Counted from the stretch's first letter, positions 15,101 through 21,835 are shown. The stretch is 47,346 nt of DNA from Candidatus Daviesbacteria bacterium (GCA_021731695.1 JAKFWZ010000030.1:1-47346), one strand, 5' to 3'. Made by a program: numbers and translations. The notes: generated by a model not told the origin, from the sequence alone.

Positions 15101-15247
15101 CGGACGGTTTCGCGAAACCAGATTGCTATTTTTTTCAATTCGTGAATTGGCAGATTCTTCCACAACTAAATCGTAGTGCACGTGGGCTTTTAGTTCAAGT
15201 CTTCTCTCAGTAATTTTTCCGGTATTCGAGGAATAACGCAATTGCAA
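12137..15247 (-). CDS. Fusion of an SDR epimerase-like domain and DUF4012
   Basis: A 1,036-aa protein. Residues about 48-345 resemble extended SDR nucleotide-sugar epimerases: VAVIITSCNLVGVHLIKSLL, RLVYSSTINLY, GRVVRLADVFGPGM. A polar low-complexity linker (about 370-425) leads to one membrane helix (about 427-448, FFWVAILTAVLLYGLVWPFI), a helical stalk, and a large external DUF4012 domain (SYLVLLQNNLELRPGGGFIGSYA, YEPDFPSSARQASFFY). DUF4012 occurs in Actinobacteria and CPR envelopes, often beside polysaccharide genes; its function is unknown. The SDR part has lost much of the Gly-rich loop and the usual Tyr-x-x-x-Lys (SESKFAKGIK stands there), so it is probably not a working enzyme. The gene overlaps the upstream Wzz-like gene by 41 nt. 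Confidence 0.82.
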   Translation of the reverse strand: MQLRYSSNTGKITERRLELKAHVHYDLVVEESANSRIEKNSNLVSRNRPVAVIITSCNLVGVHLIKSLLEKNIQVLAIDDLTYADKSSVDEFSKNKDFHFLNLAFDQGRSLEQLINLNLSRFDYGFFITDSEVPDVILGRGVINFIEFAKDFKEKHSHKETGSSDKPRLVYSSTINLYARSPEGKNRIIKESESKFAKGIKHFNLNGRVVRLADVFGPGMILEDQNPLARLIAATVNDTLSDEKTSLVFTERSLFVDDAVRLLTKAVLAGSTSNKIYDGALLHPVKLSEIKQILSNPVWSEENPPELTKLPEWPTPNLLKAIKELSWKPQTPILKALRETIAYFKENPELVPKTQNEKSEYSKSWSFAGSGFLNREEGRENNEEGEMKRKEDQENEKRRTKNDKQDLDKELEAEIRKTGGSKAKRFFWVAILTAVLLYGLVWPFIYLGYQGFEIRNNLLSSRDALEKGEFDRAESEVVEAQKRIGEFENVLDNTGILEKIPLIQNGVEKASRIADLAKEGTDGVLYATRGSKSLFETTKIISGQSRDNPAPYYENAERDLQFASTKLSKISANLSDKNLKQGLPEFAADRIDDLKLRIVYYQVLVEQAKSAAALMPEITAVGTKKSYLVLLQNNLELRPGGGFIGSYAKLDFEDGRLKAIKVDDIYNLDGQLADVIAPPPDLKSDMNMERLYLRDSNYEPDFPSSARQASFFYKREAGEPVHGVIALDLKGSGYLLDAVGGVDLPEYGESVNGSNLFEKAISHAETNFFPGSQAKKNYLTSLQNQMFNKIFYLSKQNWPAIIQALGKSLKEKHLLVYLEDPSLFSYLASSNWSGVFPRGAEKKEGITSDFLGVIESNMGANKANYYLQRKMTVNASFTKEGAVRHQLKINYKNNSPSDIFPAGTYKNRLKIYTPLGSKLTKATLNDQDITAQFLPFSDYERSAFSALISVAPKEQKTLVFEYELGEPLNFADNEVLYRMEIFKQAGMLADPLDFILTYPINYKLAERPEDSSAGVQEVKIITDLQTDRVFEFKVVK
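14038..14085. repeat. AACGAAAAACGAAG-type low-complexity repeat within the DUF4012 gene
   Basis: The coding strand carries near-tandem GAAAAACGAAGAACGAAAAACG units that encode the charged linker ENEKRRTKNDKQ between the SDR part and the membrane helix. Similar short repeats are common in intergenic DNA of related genomes, as I recall. Confidence 0.45.
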
Positions 15248-15704
15248 ATCCGGCTAAAAATCCACCTAAAATTCCGGATAATAAAAACTTTAAACCTAAA
15301 GGCTGAACTGCTGAAACGACTAAGGGTGCCGCTTCCGCGACATTAAAATTCTTATCAAGATAATCATTTATGCGCAACATAACGTCGTATGCATCCTCAC
15401 GACTGGGGGAATCTACCTCAATGGCTATTAAAAGCGGAGCACTTTTGTAGATTATGGCTTTAGTCTCGGGAAACGCCTGATTAAATTTCTGAGCTCTTGT
15501 TTCGGCCACAGCCTGATCGGCCAGAGCTATTTTTACATCTGCATTTTCTACTTGATATTCAATTCTAAAAACCTGCTCTAAACGGGCTTTTTCAGGAGCT
15601 AATGCATAAAAAATAGTACTTAAGATCAGACCTGTGACAAGTGGCAGTAGAATTATCCAGATGTTACGCCTGAAGAAATTAATATAAACTTCGGATTCTT
15701 TCAT
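15207..15704 (-). CDS. Wzz-like chain-length/polysaccharide co-polymerase protein
   Basis: A 165-aa protein with a membrane helix near each end (about 13-32, NIWIILLPLVTGLILSTIFY, and about 135-158, LKFLLSGILGGFLAGFAIAL) and an external domain between them. This two-helix topology with a short external part fits minimal Wzz/Chain_length_det proteins, which set polysaccharide chain length or act with capsule ligases. No kinase domain is present. It is followed, with a 41-nt overlap, by the SDR-DUF4012 gene and lies downstream of RNase H and an O-antigen ligase-like gene, which supports a role in surface-polysaccharide assembly. Confidence 0.65.
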   Translation of the reverse strand: MKESEVYINFFRRNIWIILLPLVTGLILSTIFYALAPEKARLEQVFRIEYQVENADVKIALADQAVAETRAQKFNQAFPETKAIIYKSAPLLIAIEVDSPSREDAYDVMLRINDYLDKNFNVAEAAPLVVSAVQPLGLKFLLSGILGGFLAGFAIALFLEYRKNY

Positions 15705-15717
15705 AATTTATGATCTA

Positions 15718-15794
15718 TGCGAAATATAAGCTTGTCAAGTCATTGCCTACGACCTTTTGTCGGAGCTTTGCTCACTGCATAGGCAGGAACTCGT
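15718..15794. repeat. Intergenic hairpin between the RNase H and Wzz-like genes
   Basis: TGCCTACGACC and the later GCATAGGCA form the arms of an imperfect palindrome containing GGAGCTTTGCTC. It resembles the AGCTTTGCTT-type motifs near 3391, 21775 and 30400. It may act as a weak terminator. Confidence 0.4.
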
Positions 15795-16202
15795 TCATTT
15801 TTCAAATGCTCTATTAGCTAAACGGTCTGCAATAAAGTTTTCTGCTCTGGGCACGCTTCGATATGTTACCTCGCCTAAGTCAAATTCCATGATCTTAATT
15901 TTCTCGAGAATAACCCTAAGATGAGGGCTTTTAATTTTAAAACGGCCTGAAAGCTGCTCAACTACTAGCCGCGAGTCAGCGACCACTTCAATTTTATGAG
16001 GAGCTTTGGCTGGATATCTTTTTAAGATATATTCAAAGGCTTTTAGTACTGCTGTATATTCAGCGACATTATTTGTCGTCACTCCGATTTGTTCGCCTTC
16101 TTCGTGCAAAACCGCACCACCGCGGGACTTGATGATATAGCCATATGAGGATGGACCCGGGTTTCCCTTTGATGCGCCATCTGTATTGATTACGAAATCC
16201 AT
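15795..16202 (-). CDS. RNase H family protein (RNase HI-like)
   Basis: A 135-aa protein from the preferred start at 16202. It has the RNase HI acidic set: D in NTDGASKGNPGP, E in NNVAEYTAVLKAF, D in VVADSRLVVEQL and D in FIADRLANRA. The enzyme cleaves RNA in RNA-DNA hybrids. It lacks the basic protrusion of E. coli RNase HI and resembles the short RNase H type of Gram-positives and archaea. The track start at 16238 is a TTG that coincides with the -35 box TTGAAT; the promoter TTGAAT-17-TATTCT lies 7 nt before the ATG at 16202, favouring the shorter form. Confidence 0.88.
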   Translation of the reverse strand: MDFVINTDGASKGNPGPSSYGYIIKSRGGAVLHEEGEQIGVTTNNVAEYTAVLKAFEYILKRYPAKAPHKIEVVADSRLVVEQLSGRFKIKSPHLRVILEKIKIMEFDLGEVTYRSVPRAENFIADRLANRAFEK

Positions 16203-16209
16203 GGTGTAA

Positions 16210-16238
16210 AGAATAATCTCATAAAGCATAAAATTCAA
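16210..16238 (-). promoter_or_regulatory. Promoter of the RNase H gene
   Basis: On the minus strand TTGAAT (16233-16238), a 17-nt spacer and TATTCT (16210-16215), then 7 nt to the ATG. This decides the start codon and predicts a leaderless mRNA. Confidence 0.6.
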
Positions 16239-16239
16239 G

Positions 16240-17493
16240 TTAAGCCTTTTTACCTCCAGATGAGGGGCGTGCTGAGAAGCTTAAACCAAATATTAAAAAA
16301 AGAAGTCTTAGGTTTTGGGGTAATGTTAAAAAATAATGATCAAATAAACTCAAAAAAATCACCATCAAAAGCAGGCTGTTTAAAATCCTTCCCAGAGAAG
16401 AGCGAAGATTACTCAGAAAACTTAAAGCAAAAATAAGCATTAAGGAAAAAAGACCAAAAATTCCTGTCTCAGATAAGACCAGCAAAAAGATATTATGAAC
16501 CGGCTGCAAAAAACGGCTGGTACCAATTAAAACCCGGTCTGCAGCCAGAACATTTATAAAATTATTCAGGCCAACGCCAAAAAGGGGGTGTAGTGAAAAT
16601 AAATATAATGAATATTCGGTTAACTCTTCGCGTCTTAAGACAGCCAGGGAATCATAAGTAAATACAGAAGCCAGTCTGACAAAAGCAACTGGTGCGATTA
16701 AAATTCCCAGAATAATTAAAATTTTCCAGAATCTCTTAAAAGCAAAGAATAAATAAACCGCGATAAGTATCAGGCCAGTTCTGGAAAAAGTTATGAAAAT
16801 TGTGCTTGCTATAAATAAACTCAACATCAGCTTAAATACTGGTTTTGTTAAACGAAGCAAATAAAGCATCAACGGCAAAACTACAACAAGATAGCCTGCA
16901 AGAGAATTCGGATGGGAAAATGTCGCGTAGGGACGCAAAAATATTTTATCGTAAAAATTGAATTTTGACACTAATGGATTATCAAGCCGGAGTTCACGTT
17001 CACCTAAAACCCAAAAGCCTACTGAGCTGCCAATTAAAAATTGGATTAAAGCGAGTAAGCAGATAAAAATTAGACCCGATATTAAAGCTCTTGTTAGTGG
17101 CTTTTTGTAAAAACTAAAAGAGGAAGAGGCCAGATACAATCCAAATAGTCCTGCCATTAAATATTCTTTTAAACTAACCAAACCCGCTAAAGGATTAACA
17201 GCTTCAAAAAGAGAAAATATTTGTGTAAGCAAAAAGAGACTAAAGACTAAAAAATAGGCTGGATTTAAGTAAAGTTTTTTACCTTTAGAAAAAATATTAA
17301 ACAAAGATATGGACCAAAGAGCTAAAACTAGTAAGTCCCAAAAGTATATAACAGGGGAGAGATAGTCAATTCTTAAAGAATAGATCGAGGCAAAATCAGG
17401 CCAAAAATGTTTTCCAAATTGTGTAGGCAAAAAAAGAATAGTTAAAAAAAATAAGACACTCTCAAGTTTTGCAGGGTTTAAGGGTTTAAACAA
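16240..17493 (-). CDS. O-antigen ligase/polymerase family membrane protein
   Basis: A 417-aa protein with about ten membrane helices. It carries the Wzy_C-type region: YATFSHPNSLAGYLVVVLPL, then FITFSRTGLILIAVYLF, and an external loop with HPLFGVGLNNF and QPVHNIFLLVLSETGIFG. Proteins of this family join or polymerise lipid-linked glycans on the outer face of the membrane. The Arg/His-containing external loop fits the ligase type. The start is a TTG at 17493; no nearby ATG exists. It is probably part of an envelope-polysaccharide cluster with the Wzz-like and DUF4012 genes. Confidence 0.85.
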   Translation of the reverse strand: MFKPLNPAKLESVLFFLTILFLPTQFGKHFWPDFASIYSLRIDYLSPVIYFWDLLVLALWSISLFNIFSKGKKLYLNPAYFLVFSLFLLTQIFSLFEAVNPLAGLVSLKEYLMAGLFGLYLASSSFSFYKKPLTRALISGLIFICLLALIQFLIGSSVGFWVLGERELRLDNPLVSKFNFYDKIFLRPYATFSHPNSLAGYLVVVLPLMLYLLRLTKPVFKLMLSLFIASTIFITFSRTGLILIAVYLFFAFKRFWKILIILGILIAPVAFVRLASVFTYDSLAVLRREELTEYSLYLFSLHPLFGVGLNNFINVLAADRVLIGTSRFLQPVHNIFLLVLSETGIFGLFSLMLIFALSFLSNLRSSLGRILNSLLLMVIFLSLFDHYFLTLPQNLRLLFLIFGLSFSARPSSGGKKA

Positions 17494-17523
17494 AATATTC
17501 GGGCGGGATTATTCAGGCTTTAT

Positions 17524-17553
17524 GAAGATTCACAGGCTAGGCCTGTGCTTCTT
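17524..17553. terminator. Hairpin downstream of khpB
   Basis: CACAGGC-TAG-GCCTGTG forms a perfect 7-bp palindrome between khpB and the ligase gene. It lacks a good T-tract on the minus strand, so terminator activity is uncertain. Confidence 0.35.
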
Positions 17554-17559
17554 CTAACT

Positions 17560-18015
17560 TCAAGCGTCAAGTTTTGGCGCTATTACCAAGCGTCTCTCAG
17601 GTTCTTCACCAATACTTTCAGAGGTTACGCCTTCAGTTGCTTCGATTGTCATATGCACGATTCTTCTTTGCCAGGCTGGCATTGGATCAAGCTCTAATGG
17701 TTCTTTTGTTTCCAAAACCTTTTGTGCCCATTCTTTTGCCCTGGTTGCTAGTTCTTCTTCTTTTGATTTTCTCCAATCGGAAACGTCAACGATAATTCGT
17801 TTTGAATTCTCAGCACCAAATTGACGGGAAGCAATTAAGTTTAGGATCAGCTGCAAAGAAGCAAGCGTTTCGCCACCCCGACCAATTAAAATGCCCGGAT
17901 CTTCAGCATCAATCGAGACAAAAATGGCATCCTCTTTTTCATCAACTTCAAATGAACCCTCAAGTCCAAGAAGGCCTAAAACATTTTCTAAAATTTCTGA
18001 TACTTTTTCTTCCAT
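17560..18015 (-). CDS. khpB: KhpB/Jag RNA-binding protein (KH-R3H)
   Basis: A 151-aa protein. A KH domain (about 27-77) holds the GxxG loop as IGRGGETL, and an R3H domain (about 90-148) has the Arg-His signature in WQRRIVHMTIEA. The N-terminal Jag_N domain of Firmicutes proteins is absent. KhpB binds RNA with KhpA and is linked to cell elongation and envelope control. It keeps its usual place after yidC in the rpmH-rnpA-yidD-yidC-khpB series. A gap of about 130 nt with a palindromic repeat separates it from yidC, so it may have its own promoter (TATATT upstream). Confidence 0.92.
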   Translation of the reverse strand: MEEKVSEILENVLGLLGLEGSFEVDEKEDAIFVSIDAEDPGILIGRGGETLASLQLILNLIASRQFGAENSKRIIVDVSDWRKSKEEELATRAKEWAQKVLETKEPLELDPMPAWQRRIVHMTIEATEGVTSESIGEEPERRLVIAPKLDA

Positions 18016-18031
18016 ATAATCTTGTGTAATA

Positions 18032-18057
18032 TAGCTTGTTTTAAGTTTAAAAACAAG
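18032..18057. terminator. Symmetric hairpin upstream of khpB
   Basis: GCTTGTTTT and AAAACAAGC form a perfect 9-bp stem around a 7-nt loop. It lies between yidC and khpB and could end yidC transcripts; the stem itself supplies the A/T-rich run. Confidence 0.45.
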
Positions 18058-18063
18058 CCCAAA

Positions 18064-18155
18064 TCCTCAAGTTACAAGATATAAGTTACAAACAATGTTT
18101 TAATTTTCAAATTTCAAAATTGGAATTTATTTGTTTTTTGGTATTTGTTACTTGG
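18064..18155. repeat. Intergenic palindromic repeat, CAAGATATAAGTTACAA type
   Basis: The left part, TTACAAGATATAAGTTACAAAC, and the right part, GGTATTTGTTACTTGG, are imperfect inverted copies around CAAATTTCAAAATTGGAATTT. It is similar in plan to the repeat at 6980-7066. Confidence 0.5.
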
Positions 18156-18984
18156 TTTTTCTAATTTTTGCTAAAAAATCAGTTAGTCCGCCCCAACCGC
18201 TTATTTTGTGTTGCTGCCAGATACCAAGTAAGGTTAAGGTATTCCAATAAAGTGCAAGGCCCATCGGAAAAGTGAAGGAAACATAGCCAATCATTAAAGG
18301 CATAAAATAAGTCATTTGCGACTGCACAGCAAGCATTGTATCTTCACTCTGAACTTTTTCTTTTTTCTCTTTTGGAGAATCAGAAGGGTAAGTTTTTACC
18401 GGTTTTGGTGCCATCATCTTAGCCTGAACAAATTGAAGTAGTGCTGTGACAACAGGAATCAATAAAACCGCCGCCCCAACCGTCTGAAAATCTGAAGGCT
18501 TAATTGCCAGATTCATTCCAAAGAAATTAAGGTCAGGGATCTGAGCCAACTGCCAGGACTTGTCATATAAAACCGCATTGATTTTGTCCAAGCCGTGCTG
18601 CCCTTCAAAAAAAGCAAAAATTACCTGATAAATCGCAATCATTGGGGGGATTTGGATTAAAAGAGGTAGGCATCCTGCAGCCGGATTAATTCCGTGTTCT
18701 TTATAAAGATCCATCTGAGCTGCAGCCAGTGCCTGCTTATCTTCACCGTGTTTTTTCTTAAGCTCATCTAAGTGCGGCTTTAAGTCTGTCATCTTTTTTG
18801 CAGATTTTAACTGTGTTGCCATTAACGGCCAGATTAAAAGTCTGATTCCAATTGTGAGTAAAATAATAGATATACCTAAAGCACCGGGGATATTTGACGC
18901 ATCAAGCACTCTAATAACAAAAACAATTAAGTTAACAATAGGCGCAAAAAATAAGAAATTATAAATATCGCCAACTATCGGCAT
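18148..18984 (-). CDS. yidC: Membrane protein insertase YidC (short Oxa1 form)
   Basis: A 278-aa protein with five membrane helices and no large periplasmic domain, as in Gram-positive and CPR YidC. The conserved intramembrane Arg is in IGIRLLIWPL. A coiled cytoplasmic hairpin follows (MTDLKPHLDELKKKHGEDKQAL), then GCLPLLIQIPPMIAIYQVI and MPLMIGYVSFTFPMGLALYW. YidC inserts membrane proteins alone or with SecYEG. Its start overlaps the yidD end by 10 nt. There is no lipobox. Confidence 0.95.
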   Translation of the reverse strand: MPIVGDIYNFLFFAPIVNLIVFVIRVLDASNIPGALGISIILLTIGIRLLIWPLMATQLKSAKKMTDLKPHLDELKKKHGEDKQALAAAQMDLYKEHGINPAAGCLPLLIQIPPMIAIYQVIFAFFEGQHGLDKINAVLYDKSWQLAQIPDLNFFGMNLAIKPSDFQTVGAAVLLIPVVTALLQFVQAKMMAPKPVKTYPSDSPKEKKEKVQSEDTMLAVQSQMTYFMPLMIGYVSFTFPMGLALYWNTLTLLGIWQQHKISGWGGLTDFLAKIRKTK

Positions 18985-19232
18985 GAAGCAATCCTCCTAA
19001 GCCCGAGCCATAAACCCTTTAAAACACCGTGATCAATAATCTGTTGTTTCGTATATTCAGAACAAGTAATTTCATATTTGCAGGCTCCGCCGGGCGCAAG
19101 AAATGCAAATACTGTTTTTGGAAAGAAAATCTGATAAAGATTAATTAGTGATAAAGCTCCAAGGACTAACATCCGTGATATTTTTTTACTCTGTAATAAG
19201 ACTAGAAAGCGCATTTTTAAATTCTTTCTCAA
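18975..19232 (-). CDS. yidD: Membrane protein insertion efficiency factor YidD
   Basis: An 85-aa protein with the YidD core INLYQIFFPKT and CKYEITCSEYTKQQIIDHGVLKGLWLGLRRI. It ends at RIASCR, so the usual C-terminal RCHPW-type motif is absent. The first 25 or so residues form an amphipathic or membrane-associated helix. It overlaps rnpA by 47 nt on the left of the start and yidC by 10 nt at the end, the usual compact order. YidD assists YidC-dependent insertion. Confidence 0.9.
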   Translation of the reverse strand: MRKNLKMRFLVLLQSKKISRMLVLGALSLINLYQIFFPKTVFAFLAPGGACKYEITCSEYTKQQIIDHGVLKGLWLGLRRIASCR

Positions 19233-19521
19233 GCTCTTCTCCTGAAAGATCCAATACTTGAGACCTTGGCATAATAACCAAATTTAGATTTTTGCGCAAC
19301 AGGGCGTAATAAGGTCTGAGCGCATTGAAGCAAATTCTCTTGGCATGATTTCTTTCTGTAGCTTTTTTAAATTGACCCGAAGAGATAGAGACGCCAATTT
19401 TAGGAACTATGTTTTCGCCTTCGCGATAAAAGATTTTAAAATTCTTAGAGGTAATTGATTTTCCTGAGGCAACCCAACGGAATGAAGTTTTGAGGTTAAG
19501 ACGTTGAGATTTTGCTAACAT
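19186..19521 (-). CDS. rnpA: Ribonuclease P protein component
   Basis: A 111-aa basic protein. It contains the RNR signature as KKATERNHAKRICFNALRPY and the early Phe-rich strand KNFKIFYREG. With RNase P RNA it matures the 5' ends of tRNAs. It lies 138 nt downstream of rpmH, an unusually long spacing, with a structured spacer between them (see the separate entry). Confidence 0.93.
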   Translation of the reverse strand: MLAKSQRLNLKTSFRWVASGKSITSKNFKIFYREGENIVPKIGVSISSGQFKKATERNHAKRICFNALRPYYALLRKNLNLVIMPRSQVLDLSGEELEKEFKNALSSLITE

Positions 19522-19555
19522 GTGTTTGCGTCATAAAATGGTTTAGGGTTAAAGG

Positions 19556-19640
19556 GAAAGGAAGCTCGTATCGTTTAGTGTAGAGGGGTTAGGTTTTTTA
19601 CCTACTTCCATGCCTTTCATCGATACCAGCATCGTAACCG
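19556..19640 (-). other. Structured spacer between rpmH and rnpA
   Basis: On the minus strand GCTGGTATCG (19621-19630) can pair with CGATACGAGC (19564-19573) with one mismatch, enclosing a second hairpin AGGTAAAAAACCT. It could be a processing site, an attenuator or an RNA element. I know no family with this sequence. Confidence 0.35.
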
Positions 19641-19659
19641 TATAACTCTTAACGATATT

Positions 19660-19800
19660 TTAAATTGCCAGTCGGTCGCGGCCTGCTTCTCTTCTTCGTT
19701 TTAAAACGTTTCTGCCGTTAGCAGTTTCCATACGAGACATGAATCCGTGTTTACGAACTCTTTTTAATTTTTTTGGTTGATATGTTCTTTTAGTTGACAT
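19660..19800 (-). CDS. rpmH: 50S ribosomal protein L34
   Basis: A 46-aa ORF missing from the track because of its size. It reads [20 protein letters not shown] then [20 protein letters not shown] and ends RDRLAI. This is L34, with KRTYQP at the start and the GR-VL-RRR-GR-L signature. It starts the leftward rpmH-rnpA-yidD-yidC series opposite dnaA, the classical bacterial origin arrangement. TATACT lies 10 nt upstream of the ATG, with TTGCAA 18 nt before it. Confidence 0.95.
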   Translation of the reverse strand: MSTKRTYQPKKLKRVRKHGFMSRMETANGRNVLKRRREAGRDRLAI

Positions 19801-19910
19801 AGTTTATGCAAGTATAACAAAGTTTAAGGTCAAATTGCAAAAGTTGATCCAGTTATTAACAGTTTCGCCGTCTTTACTGGGGATAACTTGTCCACTATAT
19901 TGAGTTTTCT
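19801..19910. promoter_or_regulatory. rpmH-dnaA divergent region: dnaA promoter with DnaA boxes
   Basis: The dnaA promoter reads TTTACT (19873-19878), a 17-nt spacer and TATATT (19896-19901), 9 nt before the ATG. DnaA-box-like 9-mers are TTATTAACA (19853-19861), TGGGGATAA (19878-19886, reverse of TTATCCCCA) and TTGTCCACT (19888-19896). The last two lie in the promoter spacer, touching its hexamers, which predicts autorepression by DnaA. Confidence 0.68.
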
Positions 19911-21254
19911 ATGGACGAAGAAGCTACATGGAATAAAATACTAGCAGAGATAAAACCCCAAATCACTTTTAACAATTTTAAAGCCTGGTTTTCCCAAACT
20001 AAAATTAATTCTGTTTCGGACAATTTAATTTCCTTTTCTGTTCCTTCTTCTTTTCATAAGAATCAATTGCTTGACCGTTACGAAGATTTAATGAACAAGG
20101 CGGCCGTTAAAACACTCGGAAGAGATGTCAGATTCGAATTAACTGTAGATTCCAGCCTTTTAAAGAAAAAAACTGAAAAAGAAGTCCCTGAAGAAGAATT
20201 GTTTCAAGTCCAAGGCAGAAGCGCACCTCAAACAATTAGATTAAATCAGAGATTTACTCTGGAAAATTTTGTTGTGGGGCTTACAAATAACTTGGCATTT
20301 GCTGCCGCTCAGGCAGTAACCGACAATCCGGGGATTTCTTATAACCCGCTTTTTATTTATGGACCTTCAGGTGTAGGAAAAACTCATTTAATGCACGCCA
20401 TTGGCAATGCCATGGTGAGTAAAAATCCTGATTTAAAAATTATTTTTGCCTCAAGTGAGAAATTTATGAACGATTTCGTTGAGTCGATTAAGTCCAAATC
20501 CAATGAGTCCTTCCGCCACAGATACCGTTCCTGTGATCTTCTATTAATAGATGACATCCAATTTATTTCCGGAAAAGATTCTACTCAGGAAGAGTTTTTT
20601 CATACTTTTAATGATTTGCATTCCCGAAATTCTCAATTAGTTTTTACCTCCGACCGTTCGCCAAATGAAATAGAAAAACTTGAATCCCGTTTAAAATCCC
20701 GTTTTCAGGGAGGACTTATGGTTGATGTTCAATTACCTGATTTTGATACCAGAGTGGCAATCTTAAAAGCCAAATTATCAGAAAAAGGGGAGAGTTTGCC
20801 AGAGGAGCATCTGGCAGCGATTGCTGAAAACGTTGTTTCAAATACCCGGGAACTTGAGGGAAAACTGATTCAGTTTCTCCAGATCAAAAAAACCAATAAC
20901 CGTCCGCCGAATGAAGACGAAATGAAAAGAGTTTTAGGCAGTATTATTAAACCAAAAGCGTTACAAACTTTAAATCCTGCTCAGATTCTGGAATCAGTCA
21001 CTAAATATTTCAATATCTCTTCCGAGGAGATTAAAGGACCCAGAAGACAGAAGGAGCTGGTTTTACCCAGACAAATTGCGATGTTTTTGATTTATGCGGA
21101 ATGCAAGACTCCCTTTGAAAAAATAGGGGAGATATTAGGTGGTAGAGATCACACCACAATCATGCATGGTGTTGATAAAGTAAAGCAGACATTGGGACGG
21201 GATAGAGAGATTCAAAGAATGGTAATTGAAATCAAACAACAACTAAAAGTCTAG
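19911..21254 (+). CDS. dnaA: Chromosomal replication initiator protein DnaA
   Basis: A 447-aa protein. Domain I (about 1-75) contains FNNFKAWFSQTK, and a short linker follows. The AAA+ domain has Walker A GPSGVGKTHLMHAIGN (about 151) and Walker B LLLIDDIQFISGKD (about 210). Domain IV carries the DNA-binding signature GGRDHTTIMHGVDKV (about 409). It binds DnaA boxes and opens oriC in its ATP form. Its start lacks a Shine-Dalgarno and lies 9 nt after the -10 box. It is followed by a roughly 600-nt origin region. Confidence 0.98.
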   Translation: MDEEATWNKILAEIKPQITFNNFKAWFSQTKINSVSDNLISFSVPSSFHKNQLLDRYEDLMNKAAVKTLGRDVRFELTVDSSLLKKKTEKEVPEEELFQVQGRSAPQTIRLNQRFTLENFVVGLTNNLAFAAAQAVTDNPGISYNPLFIYGPSGVGKTHLMHAIGNAMVSKNPDLKIIFASSEKFMNDFVESIKSKSNESFRHRYRSCDLLLIDDIQFISGKDSTQEEFFHTFNDLHSRNSQLVFTSDRSPNEIEKLESRLKSRFQGGLMVDVQLPDFDTRVAILKAKLSEKGESLPEEHLAAIAENVVSNTRELEGKLIQFLQIKKTNNRPPNEDEMKRVLGSIIKPKALQTLNPAQILESVTKYFNISSEEIKGPRRQKELVLPRQIAMFLIYAECKTPFEKIGEILGGRDHTTIMHGVDKVKQTLGRDREIQRMVIEIKQQLKV

Positions 21255-21285
21255 CTTATTAGACTCCGAAACCCGTGCTGACGAA

Positions 21286-21420
21286 GTTATCGCATAGCGA
21301 AACCGGAGGTTATCACGCAGCGAAACTGAACGGAGCGAAGTTATCGCATAGCGAAAGCTAACGCAGCTAAGTTATCGCCTGGTGAAACCTCGCGCAGCGA
21401 GGTTATCAACATACTAAATC
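21286..21420. repeat. Degenerate iteron-like GTTATC array
   Basis: Related units such as GAAGTTATCGCATAGCGAAA and GAGGTTATCACGCAGCGAAA start at about 21286, 21309, 21340, 21371 and 21412. The spacings (23, 31, 31, 41) are close to whole helical turns. Each unit begins like a DnaA box (TTATC) but diverges afterwards. Confidence 0.6.
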
Positions 21421-21494
21421 TCAAATTGTTAATAAGTTGGGTATAACTCAACTTTTTCTTCAATAATCCGGTTTTAAAATCATACTTAAAATAG

Positions 21495-21547
21495 TTATCC
21501 CCAACTTATCCCCATTACCCACAAAGTTATCCCCATATTTATCCACT
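21495..21547 (+). promoter_or_regulatory. Cluster of five DnaA boxes
   Basis: TTATCCCCA at 21495, 21506 and 21527, TTACCCACA at 21515 and TTATCCACT at 21539, all in the same direction and 9-12 nt apart. The local preferred box appears to be TTATCCCCA rather than TTATCCACA. Confidence 0.82.
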
Positions 21548-21699
21548 AAAATTCATGGTTTTCAACACGAACGTGTGCCCGAAACTAAGCATGAATTTCA
21601 ATCTTGTGCACTTATGAACACCCTCTAATAATACTGATACTATTTTTATATAACTATTAAGAGGAGGGGATTTAAAAAAATATTGGGGAAAACTGTATG

Positions 21700-21835
21700 A
21701 GATAATAAACAAATAAACCAATGTCAAATATACAAATACCCAATTAAAAAATAAGATTGGGAATTGGGTTATAAGCGAAGCTTGCGAGCCTACGCTCTTT
21801 GGCTTTATTTGTATATTGGGTTAAGACGAAGTCGC
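21700..21835. repeat. Intergenic inverted repeats (AACCCAATATACAAATA type)
   Basis: AAACAAATAAACCAATGTCAAATATACAAATACCCAATT is followed by inverted counterparts GGGAATTGGGTTA and TTTATTTGTATATTGGGTTA, with AAGCGAAGCTTGCGAG between. Relatives occur at 23503-23535, 23905-23955 and 30297-30480. Confidence 0.6.

Larger units (their letters stand above)
21255..21660. other. Replication origin oriC between dnaA and the nuclease gene
   Basis: This gene-free stretch holds, in order, five spaced GTTATC-containing units (21286-21420), an AT-rich part, a tight cluster of five same-direction DnaA-box 9-mers (21495-21547), a 9-bp inverted repeat AAATTCATG/CATGAATTT (21549-21598), and AT-rich sequence that could unwind. 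The position beside dnaA and near dnaN agrees with a bacterial origin. Confidence 0.8.

Noticed and set aside
21286-21420. Possible CRISPR array in the origin region
   Set aside because: Units are degenerate and the gaps are neither unique nor of constant length; no cas genes are in the window. An origin-associated repeat fits better.
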